Shown: positions 60,501 through 64,000 of the stretch, piece after piece
Layout: the number at the start of each line of letters is the position of its first letter
Numbering within the stretch: position 1 is the first letter of the stretch
Source of the DNA: Ornithodoros turicata
Lineage: Eukaryota > Arthropoda > Arachnida > Ixodida > Argasidae
Assembly (NCBI RefSeq): GCF_037126465.1
Contig: NC_088207.1
Coordinates: forward strand, 20,475,049 to 20,539,048
DNA: 64,000 nucleotides
Direction of reading: 5' to 3'
Notes under the pieces: model-generated
What the model was told of the DNA's origin: nothing
The model's input: the letters and a program-made list of their open reading frames with translations, nothing else
Databases searched by the model: none
Made by a program: the position numbers and the translations under genes

Positions 60501-63500
60501 CTTTCAATACGAATTTTGGACGATAGCAATATTTTCCGTCACCCCAAGAAAGAAATTTGCTGGTTTTGCAAAGAGTCCGAAATTTTGGGCGCTCTTATAC
60601 ATCAACTCTATGGGACCCGTGGCCGTTCTGCGAACGAGTCCGAATAATCCAACATGTCCAAAAAAGCGGTCGGTGACTGTACCCAGTTAGAAATGGTGCG
60701 ACGTAAGATTCCGCAGTGTCTTCGACACATCGCTCTGTCCCTGTGGTGTTGCCAATGGGTATGGACTTTAAAGTGAAGCAAGTTTCCTTTCAGAGTTACA
60801 TGTGATGTGATGAAATCATCCCAGCTGTTAGGGCCGTGTTAGTAACGTGTTAGTAAAGTATTTGTAATGTGTTGGCCTGCTGAGCTCAAGATCGCGGGCC
60901 CGATCCCAGCCGAGGACGGTAGCGATGTGGAGAAGGTAGACATTTCTTCCAGCACCGTGTGTTGGAAATTTCTGGCGCACATCAAAAGAATCCCAGGTGG
61001 TCTAAATTATCCACAGCCCTAGCCTGCGGCACGTGCAGCATGTCGCACTGGGCAGACAAACCCTACGTGTAACGTCACGGCACCATTGTTATTGTTAGTG
61101 CTGCTGGATTCCTTCCAGGTGGTTTATGTGTCACAATCTAAGTTACAAAATCGTATAGGAATTAAGAAAACATTTTTTTAAAAATCTGCGTTCTAGTGCA
61201 GTGCACAAAAAAGAAGAAAAAGAACAGTTCATCTAAATCTGTATTGATTTCTGGGAAACACATGACGTCACGTGCTCCTCGCGTCATCGAGACTAGTGGA
61301 GGTCGGCAGATCTTCAAAAAAATGATAGAAATGCGCAATGTTCGCAAGCAGGATTGAAATTTCGCGTATAGAACCCTCGAGGTACCTTCTTTTCACGAAC
61401 TAAATAAAATGAACGCTGTTTTCCCCAAATGGATAAGTGGAGTGGCACTGTAACTCCCGTTTTATTCCGAGATATCAGTGGCAATCTCCCAGGAATCGAA
61501 GGTTGCGATTCTTCCTCGTGCCGCAGTGCTACCACACCAAGCTGTCTTCCATTCCATCAAGGGAAATATTCCTCTCTTAGTCGCACTCATCTTCTTAGTT
61601 GCACGATATGAATGGACGCGCTGTACGATACGGCTGTCCTAGTGAAGTCGGGGGGGCGTTTAATATGTGAGGAACAAAAATGCACCAGCTTTTTCGGTGC
61701 TCAAGTTGGGGTGCGTGTTCAGTACACGAGTAAATGTGAAGCTTGACTTTTATAACATTCATCTATGTGTTATTGCAAGTAGGTCTAAGGTCTGCATATG
61801 CTCCTGGCTTCCTCACTTTCCCGTAGTAGTAGACTTTCCCGTTCTGGAATCCTAGTCCTTCGGGAATTGGTTATGCCTTAAATACGGGGGAAACAAGTTT
61901 GAAGTAGGTAACGCACATTCCTACATAGTCTCAGCATCGGACACAAAAGGAGACTAAGTCAACAAAGTAGGGCTGTGCTGATTTTTGGGTTCGAATCGAA
62001 TACGAATCGAATAGTAAAATCTTCGAATAGTAGCGAATCGAATAATGTCGAATACCACACAAAAATTTGTGCTTATTGCTGAATAGTAAGCAAAAGCTTC
62101 CATTGAAACCCGGTGCTCAGTTGTAGTTTATGACACTGACTGCAAACTATATACACATATTTCATTGACGAATGAGTTTGTGCTAGAATTGTCCTGAAAA
62201 TTATAATTCCAGACATAATGTAGCTGTCTGTATGATTCGATCCCTCTTTCTATGGCGTCATAGCTGGTCCAGCCAAAGCTCAAAATAATTAAACTAACTT
62301 TAATATCCCTGCCAACATTTACTAAAATATTTCTCAAAAGTGGCAATTTTCAGTGATCCCTCAAGACGCACTTTTAAACCATGCCTGCAACCCCGCGGCA
62401 CTGACAGAAGTGTAAACTAGGCTTCGCCTGATGCTCGGAGTCATGAGGCGAAGCCAACTAGCAGGATATCGTAAAATCCGCACGCGCAAATCTGTAAAGC
62501 AAGCTTCACCTAACACTTAGAAGCATGAGGCGAGGCAACCTTGTAGGATATATTTGAGGTGCAGAATTGTAAAGTAGGCTTCGCCAAACACTCAGAGGCA
62601 TGAGCTGAAGCCAGCTTGCGGAATTTCGAATATGTTTGTGTATTCGTTGAAATGCTATTCGGTTCTAATACAAATAGCGCGGTACCGTTATTCGGTACGA
62701 ATATCGAATATTCGCAAACCCCTACAACAAAGTGATACACCCAAATAACAACTACGTGTTTGACAACTTGCCTCCTTACCTGGAAAATCGCGTGGCATCT
62801 CTCGTGCTCCCCTCCTCTCACTGTCACTGCGTATTAGCCTCAGCTTCATCAAGAGGATGTTTACTCACAGGGCATTTGTGACCCTGTGCCAAAATTTCCT
62901 TCAAAATTTTTGTACGTCTGTTTCAAAGAAAACAACTACTTCGGCGCTAATGCGAATTCTTCTGAAGGACTGTGATTTAACAGCTGATGGTTGCTTTTTC
63001 AGGTTCTTTTTTTTTTCTTTTTTTAAATTTCGCAGTAACGAGTCGCAGTGCAGTGAAAATTGGCTGGTTTCTGATAGACTAGTTGACGAGTGAAGCACGA
63101 TTTCAAACAATGCTAGTAGTACACACGCACACGCACAAGTCTGCCTCTCACTCCAAATCCCACCAAGAGGAGTCTCAGTCATGTCGACCCACAGCAGTTA
63201 CCCTCAGAACAGGGAAGCAGGAGATATGTAACTAAACGTGATTTCCGAATTTCTGTTGTATAAAAACAACATGGAGGTGACTTGTGCGAAAGCAACCATG
63301 CAATAAGGTTTCTCAGCAGAAGCAGCCACACTCACGTGATCTGAATCCTGCCAGATCATGTAACCACTTCGACAGTGGAGGTTGGAGTGCTCCGAGACCA
63401 GCCGAATGCAATCAGTGCGCCGCATCCCTACCAGCCAAAAACACTTGCCAGCGTGTTATAGAGCGATTGGAGGCTACCAGTCTAAGACAGCATTAGTGAC

Positions 63501-64000
63501 ACTTCCCTGCTCCTTTAGGTCCCCTGCTCGTCCTTCCTTGTTTTTGTTGGCCTCAGCTACTACTTCATATACTGCTGTGGCTGCTTTTGTAAAAGGCTGC
63601 TAGTGTTGTGTCTGCCGAAGTGATGCCAAGCTACATGGAAACTATAATGAAGATAATTGTGGGCAATGTGCCACACATGCAAAAGTTTGGATTCGAAATT
63701 TTCTTTCTTCTGTGTTGTCAAATTTTTCATGCTGTTTTTGACATTCAGAACTTGGGAAAACACGCTATGTGAAGATACTAAGAACTGCACCGGCTGCGCG
63801 GCAACTAACGCAAATGAAAAGCAGGACGCTTCTGAACCCATATCAGGATCCCTCATCAGAATGAACGCTGGTGTTTTGCCCGTTTGCTAAAAAAGAAATT
63901 TAAGTCCTGTTTTTAACGTGTTACTTAAAGAAATGTAGTATTGAATTATGTGTCTTATCTCAAAAATAGGTATGGTATGCTTGGCCTACAACAGCCGGGA
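30434..64000 (+). CDS. RNF17: RNF17/Qin-like piRNA-pathway protein, RING, B-box and Tudor domains, partial
   Basis: Exons: 30434-30546, 30805-30905, 32013-32089, 32192-32277, 39500-39628, 39681-39761, 40216-40316, 40732-40798, 42079-42127, 42376-42502, 44821-44892, 46452-46516, 46604-46717, 50533-50697, 51913-52087, 52758-52842, 52901-52972, 55277-55409, 57610-57728, 59873-59975 and 63970 to the edge. All junctions keep phase, giving about 688 codons. In order they encode the second half of a RING finger, two B-box-like fingers, a coiled coil, an acidic Ser-rich linker, a complete extended Tudor domain and the start of another. This order is that of RNF17 (TDRD4) and Drosophila Qin/Kumo, germline proteins that bind methylated Piwi proteins and guide piRNA ping-pong in perinuclear granules. 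The first exon(s), carrying RING cysteines 1 and 2, were not found, and further Tudor domains should lie beyond the window. Confidence 0.92.
30805..32089 (+). CDS. RNF17: RNF17-like exons 2-3: linker between RING and B-box
   Basis: Exon 30805-30905 codes ASQPVPDPNRIKDLLVDSYI then LGSQLQFGKELPDW, and 32013-32089 codes FKYKNGEAFYTVAKPASSSK. The split codon at their junction restores Trp, and the next junction is phase 1 into the B-box exon. The match of phases supports both. Confidence 0.8.
32192..32277 (+). CDS. RNF17: RNF17-like exon: B-box-like zinc finger 1
   Basis: It codes PCDECGEQSASCRCDTCPSN then YCKICFEQ, with Cys pairs spaced as in a B-box (C-x2-C, C-x-C-x2-C, C-x2-C). The closing His pair usual in B-boxes is not in this exon, and the next exon found is 7.2 kb away. 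Donor GTGAGTAGG is strong. Confidence 0.9.
32330..32674 (+). mobile_element. hAT-like family TAGGGCCTGAC, copy 2
   Basis: It runs from CAGGGCCTGACTTTTTAGGG to AAAAAGTCAGGCCCTA, flanked by the exact 8-bp duplication AATATAAC (32322-32329 and 32675-32682). It is 345 bp and non-coding, with the same interior as copies 3 and 4. Confidence 0.88.
33110..33500 (+). pseudogene. LINE reverse transcriptase C-terminal tail (CR1/jockey type)
   Basis: The frame codes a 5'-truncated end of a non-LTR retrotransposon ORF2. The family's terminal signature is visible as YGTRLTVCFGPRLWNSMPLE. After LR at 33452 an in-frame TGA sits where Arg (CGA) would be expected. The frame then continues YLMDTSAYLNPGM to TAA at 33498-33500, so one nonsense change broke it. 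The 3' UTR ends near 33630 with an ACAAATAAACAAAAAAC tail. It lies in an RNF17-like intron. Confidence 0.8.
34066..35453. mobile_element. Tigger/pogo-like non-autonomous element
   Basis: Starts TACAGTCATGTCTCGGTTAT followed by CCGGA, and ends TCCGGATATGTGAGACATGG then CTGTA. These inverted ends, with CTCGGTTATCCGGA and TA flanks, are typical of pogo/Tigger elements. The 1388-bp interior has no transposase frame. Part of it is shared with 19.1-20.8 kb. Confidence 0.75.
35680..37000. mobile_element. Element with about 200-bp inverted repeats, interrupted by a MITE
   Basis: The left arm (about 35680-35880) has GCGGCCAGGCGGACATCCTG and TTTTCTGGGAAACGC. The right arm (about 36800-37000) carries them inverted, with ATGTCCGCCCGGCCGCATG. 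Between them lies a Tc1/pogo-like MITE (about 35898-36699). A related copy without that MITE is at 21455-22070. Confidence 0.65.
35898..36699 (-). mobile_element. Pogo-like MITE with the shared core, copy a
   Basis: On the minus strand it begins TACAGAAGAATCTCGATAC and carries the core found also at 42681, 47634, 50900 and 60052: the CTTCACCTAAT to CTCCTAAAG hairpin region, then CGCGAATTT, a GGCCAA block and GGAAAATGA. The related empty site at 21.98 kb supports a discrete insertion. Confidence 0.65.
37107..37735. mobile_element. MITE with AATGGGTGCGTTAAGTAGGC ends
   Basis: Left end AATGGGTGCGTTAAGTAGGC and right end GCCTACTTAACGCACCCATT are exact inverted copies, and the arms extend into CGCCCC. 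It is about 629 bp and non-coding. A clear target duplication was not seen. Confidence 0.7.
39500..39628 (+). CDS. RNF17: RNF17-like exon: B-box zinc finger 2
   Basis: It codes LCEEHQRTLEFYCQEDNVLI followed by CSFCVVMGGHRPHTV. This is the B-box type 2 pattern C-x2-H, then YC, C-x2-C and H-x2-H, all ligands present. Acceptor CCCCTCAG, donor GTATGG, phase 0 on both sides. Confidence 0.93.
39681..40798 (+). CDS. RNF17: RNF17-like exons 6-8: coiled coil
   Basis: Exons 39681-39761 (MEEIKPALEEGLRSFQGLKK), 40216-40316 (KLEKIRFGIDSYFQMAADNV then MTHFHHLHGLLQL) and 40732-40798 (CWQLLEEIKKANAEYARDLQ) form a helical region after the B-boxes, as in RBCC-type proteins. The last exon ends CAG followed by GCAAGT, a GC donor. 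All phases agree. Confidence 0.85.
40930..41607. mobile_element. Inverted-repeat element rich in TTCGCGAATTT words
   Basis: The left part has TTTTCGCGAATTTAAAGTTC then CGCGAAA. The right part has TTAAGGTTCCGCGAATAA, AATTCGCGAATTATTGAGCC and CGCGAATTTAACCACTTATA. The pieces are inverted relatives. The right end was hit by the hAT-like copy at 41608, which splits a CTTATACAGTATA end motif. A lone related end is at about 46890-46975. Confidence 0.5.
41608..41958 (+). mobile_element. hAT-like family TAGGGCCTGAC, copy 3
   Basis: It is 351 bp with the family termini. The flanks share CTTATACAGTATA on both sides, but the right copy starts directly at the element while 2 extra bases separate the left copy. 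The duplication is therefore longer and less clean than the 8 bp seen elsewhere. Confidence 0.83.
42079..44892 (+). CDS. RNF17: RNF17-like exons 9-11: region between coiled coil and first Tudor
   Basis: Exons 42079-42127 (GKDISSSLQEFLRLQK), 42376-42502 (AAFVLEKLKRYKDMPCFLTS then DPKSYRPIE) and 44821-44892 (MQFDPALPGALKCYGDVQFA) join in phases 1, 2 and 2. The GTATGT donor at 42503 was chosen over a later one because only it restores the frame of the next exon. Confidence 0.8.
42681..43513 (-). mobile_element. Pogo-like MITE with the shared core, copy b
   Basis: Plus-strand left end TACAGTAGAATG and right end ATCGAGATCCTACTGTA are inverted relatives. A GAAATGAAAATGAAT-like simple repeat has expanded within the left end. 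The core matches copies a, c, d and e, including the GCTTC hairpin. It is about 833 bp, in an RNF17-like intron. Confidence 0.7.
44189..44539 (+). mobile_element. hAT-like family TAGGGCCTGAC, copy 4
   Basis: 351 bp, intact termini, flanked by ATAATAAA on the left and ATAATATA on the right, an 8-bp duplication with one mismatch. Sequence is nearly the same as copies 2 and 3. Confidence 0.85.
45136..45762. mobile_element. Element with TTAAAGGAGCA ends
   Basis: The left end TTAAAGGAGCATTAAAGGGG is answered by TGCTCCTTTAAACCTTTAAG inverted at the right. Poly-C tracts at about 45347-45360 and 45559-45577 and the phrase CTAGATCCGCCCCTG inside suggest a second, nested element. Lone relatives of the end are at about 29910 and 49917. 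Confidence 0.55.
45846..46400. mobile_element. MITE with TACCGTAATTTCACGCG ends, copy 2
   Basis: 555 bp, same ends as 14302-14831 and similar subterminal repeats of ATAAGCCGC. TA flanks both ends. It ends about 50 bp before the acceptor of the RNF17-like exon at 46452, so it abuts the splice site region. Confidence 0.78.
46452..46717 (+). CDS. RNF17: RNF17-like exons 12-13: acidic linker before first Tudor
   Basis: Exon 46452-46516 codes LNIVPLRDLPEDYIAGEGDD and 46604-46717 codes TESSSYYENNTTEDSSQVSA followed by SQTSEDNGHVAESHD. It is Ser/Glu/Asp-rich and probably disordered. An 87-base intron with a CT-repeat polypyrimidine tract separates them. Confidence 0.85.
46530..46580 (+). repeat. 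CT microsatellite in a short RNF17-like intron
   Basis: A run of TC/CT dinucleotides fills most of the intron and forms its polypyrimidine tract directly before the acceptor CTCCCTCAG. Confidence 0.8.
47571..47606 (+). repeat. 12-bp tandem repeat TACGTTCGAAAA
   Basis: About three copies with single changes (TACGTTCGAAAA, TACGTTCGAAAG, TACGTTCAAAC). Length and sequence suggest a small local duplication. Confidence 0.7.
47634..48425 (+). mobile_element. Composite pogo-like MITE, copy c
   Basis: Outer ends TACAGTGCAACTCGCGTATA and TATCCGCGGGTTTTACTGTA enclose the shared core with its GCTTC hairpin. Inside the right end, CATCGAGACTTTACTGTA is the terminus of the a/b type. The composite is therefore an a/b core wearing a second pair of ends. 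792 bp. Confidence 0.75.
48669..49684. mobile_element. Pogo-like element with TACAGTAAAAC ends and a nested GAATATTCG element
   Basis: The left end TACAGTAAAACTGTGCTAAC is answered by AACAAGGTTTTACTGTA at the right, with a second TATACAGTATAAC motif just inside. A piece of the TAGGGGTGTGCGAATATTC family lies at about 48927-49213 inside it. About 1 kb; no transposase recognised. Confidence 0.55.
50533..52972 (+). CDS. RNF17: RNF17-like exons 14-17: first extended Tudor domain
   Basis: Exons 50533-50697, 51913-52087, 52758-52842 and 52901-52972. They code VVVSHIRDPCHFYVQLCHMV, FGMDNNWYRCRVLRTQP, VEVFYYDYGNSEAIPPTRLR, LPPMAIKCSLYNLVP and WRKSAIGMFARLTVNKNLIL. This is the full extended Tudor fold: SN-like strands, the Tudor core and the closing SN part. 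The aromatic-cage positions (W in NNWYR; FYYDYGN with the Asn) are intact, so binding of symmetric dimethylarginine is likely. It is the best-supported part of the gene. Confidence 0.95.
50900..51708 (+). mobile_element. Composite pogo-like MITE, copy d
   Basis: 809 bp, the same build as copy c: outer end TACAGTGAAACCCGCTTATA, shared core with GCTTCACCT hairpin, an internal a/b-type terminus reading TCATCGAGATTCTACTGTA, then the outer right end CCGCGGGTTTTACTGTA. It is the better preserved of the two copies. Confidence 0.78.
53115..54405. mobile_element. TTTTCTCGAATCTAAGGCGACCCC element, interrupted by a hAT-like element
   Basis: The left end CTATATTTTCTCGAATCTAA with GGCGACCCCCGA and the inner right motif TTCGAATCTAAGACGACCCC, followed by ATATTCGAGAAAACG, mark one family. 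The hAT-like copy at 53310-53939 sits inside it and is younger. Confidence 0.5.
53310..53939. mobile_element. hAT-like element, family TAGGGGTGTGCGAATATTCG, copy 1
   Basis: 630 bp, flanked by ATCCAAAG and GTCCAAAG (8 bp, one mismatch). Both ends are dense in GAATCGAATA words. The middle holds three tandem units of about 70 bp, each with a GCTTCRCC to GGYGAAGC hairpin. It lacks about 130 bp present in the copy at 61968. Confidence 0.8.
55277..55409 (+). CDS. RNF17: RNF17-like exon 18: after first Tudor
   Basis: It codes VERLPETLFVDLMDADYDDW then VSDALVFSEMASYHLPDNRR. The DLMD-ADYDDWTSVSDALV stretch is the closing part of the SN-like fold, and SDALVFSEMA matches the family. It ends in phase 1 at GTAAGC. 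Confidence 0.92.
55475..56354. mobile_element. Long inverted-repeat element, arms of 200 bp or more
   Basis: The left arm (about 55500-55710) carries AATCATGCGGTCAACGGCAT, CTTACTAAG and GGAAATTTGCCAAGTAAA. The right arm (about 56120-56320) carries these inverted (TTTACTTGGCAAATTTC, ATGTCGTTGACCGCATGATT). The right end finishes TGGGACACCCTGTATA, a mariner-like end. The left end is damaged. Confidence 0.65.
56485..56552 (+). CDS. RNF17: Candidate alternative last exon of the RNF17-like gene
   Basis: After GGCTCTGCAG comes an open stretch that continues exon 18 in the right phase, codes ITVPLVGIQFIEAVCYIAAE and ends in TAA. AATAAA follows at 56635-56640. It would give a short isoform with only the first Tudor domain. 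The frame match could be chance (one in three), and no conservation is known. Confidence 0.3.
56635..56640 (+). terminator. AATAAA after candidate alternative last exon
   Basis: Canonical hexamer about 83 bases past the TAA of the candidate exon. No GT-rich element was clearly seen close behind it. Confidence 0.25.
57202..57515. mobile_element. Old hAT-like element, 314 bp
   Basis: Flanked by the exact 8-bp duplication TCATAATT (57194-57201 and 57516-57523). Its ends, AGAACCTGAAGTTT and AACCCTAAAGTTGCAGGCTC, resemble the TAGGGCCTGAC family in diverged form, so it may be an older cousin. Confidence 0.6.
57610..59975 (+). CDS. RNF17: RNF17-like exons 19-20: second Tudor domain, first part
   Basis: Exon 57610-57728 codes YYPPTEFHVGQVLSVLVSAV then KSPHELYIQE, the entry strand of an extended Tudor domain (S-P-x-E-L-Y-I-Q). 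Exon 59873-59975 codes NLAYLEKMSTDLQVHCETKK then ESIYLPQVG. They join in phase 0 and leave in phase 1, matching the exon at 63970. Confidence 0.92.
59002..59546. mobile_element. Tigger-like MITE with TACAGTCAACCCTCGATTTA ends
   Basis: Starts TACAGTCAACCCTCGATTTA and ends TAAATCGAGGGTTGACTGTA, exact inverted copies, with TA flanks. ATTTATGAA and CCCTCG words repeat inside both ends. 545 bp, non-coding, in an RNF17-like intron. Confidence 0.82.
60052..60681 (+). mobile_element. Pogo-like MITE with the shared core under different ends, copy e
   Basis: Outer ends TACAGTCGCCGTCCGATTTT and GCGGTCGGTGACTGTA differ from those of copies a-d. The interior is the same core: CGCAAGTCGGCTTCGCCTAA, the hairpin return TTTAGGTGAAGCTCGCTT, GTCGCGCGACTCGCG, and GGAAAATGAACAATC. 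A 19-base run of G is inside. 630 bp. Confidence 0.75.
60826..61100 (+). mobile_element. tRNA-derived SINE
   Basis: GTGTTGGCCTGCTGAG and GATCGCGGGCCCGATCCCAG have the form of RNA polymerase III boxes A and B of a tRNA-related head. The body contains CCGAGGACGGTAGCGATGTG, ACCGTGTGTTGG and CCAGGTGGTCTAAATTAT. Box B carries CCC where GGTTCGATCC has TTC, so it may be inactive. Ends are approximate. Confidence 0.7.
61968..62724. mobile_element. hAT-like element, family TAGGGGTGTGCGAATATTCG, copy 2
   Basis: 757 bp, starting TAGGGCTGTGC and ending ATATTCGCAAACCCCTA, flanked by the exact 8-bp duplication CAACAAAG (61960-61967 and 62725-62732). It has the same three hairpin units as 53310-53939, plus about 130 bp near 62170-62300 missing there. 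Confidence 0.88.
62733..63969 (+). other. RNF17-like intron, nothing assigned
   Basis: Open frames on both strands at 63.2-63.9 kb overlap and resemble no family. No splice-bordered exon fitting the phase of the flanking exons was seen. Confidence 0.4.
63970..64000 (+). CDS. RNF17: RNF17-like exon 21: second Tudor core, cut by window edge
   Basis: After TCAAAAATAG it codes GMVCLAYNSR, the strand that opens a Tudor core (compare GSIYLAQFGMDNNW in the first Tudor). It enters in phase 1, as exon 20 requires. Confidence 0.85.

Noticed and set aside
1..64000. CRISPR arrays, rRNA genes, true tRNA genes, operons
   Set aside because: None seen. The only tRNA-like sequence is the SINE head near 60.85 kb, and regular repeats are minisatellites or transposon arrays.

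Overview
This is a stretch of intron-rich animal nuclear DNA crowded with small transposons. There are no operons, no bacterial-style gene packing, and exons are short and separated by kilobase introns with GT-AG borders. The protein homologies are metazoan (SYAP1, the RNF17/TDRD4/Qin family, ERICH3). A tRNA-derived SINE, a CR1/jockey-type LINE tail, a Gypsy-type LTR element and many hAT-like and Tc1/pogo-like miniature elements suggest an arthropod, most likely a tick or other arachnid. The host assignment is inference from repeat style, not from a marker gene.

Layout. (1) 1.56-3.26 kb, minus strand: a continuous 565-codon ORF carrying a DUF4590 domain, an ERICH3-like gene without introns. 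(2) 3.3-10.2 kb: no recognisable gene; a GC-rich stretch at 3.84-4.5 kb and several inverted-repeat elements. (3) 10.18-25.60 kb, minus strand: a complete eight-exon SYAP1 (BSD-domain) gene of 365 codons. Its introns hold hAT-like and Tc1-like miniature elements, and a freshly inserted, internally deleted LTR retrotransposon (19.3-20.25 kb) sits in the intron between exons 6 and 5. (4) 22.8-24.7 kb: a 45-bp minisatellite, a 13-bp repeat and a degenerate GAGCATGAGTGAG-rich tract, all inside SYAP1 intron 1. (5) 28.0-29.3 kb, minus strand: two or three well-bordered exons of an unrecognised small gene. (6) 30.43 kb to the right edge, plus strand: 21 exons of an RNF17/Qin-like gene, with RING, B-box-like zinc fingers, a coiled coil, a first extended Tudor domain and the start of a second. 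All 20 junctions keep the reading frame. The gene runs off the window, and its first exon(s), with the first half of the RING, were not found.

How they relate: the three recognised genes are not known to form one pathway. RNF17/Qin proteins act in germline piRNA granules and so in transposon silencing, and this copy carries dozens of transposon fragments in its own introns. SYAP1 is a cytoplasmic adaptor linked to Akt signalling, and ERICH3 is a cilia-associated protein in vertebrates.

The most interesting repeat signals are a five-copy family of about 350 bp with hAT-type 8-bp target duplications, a set of pogo/Tigger-like miniature elements that share one core under different ends, and a short GCTTCRCCT/AGGYGAAGC hairpin that recurs in both of these otherwise unrelated kinds of element.
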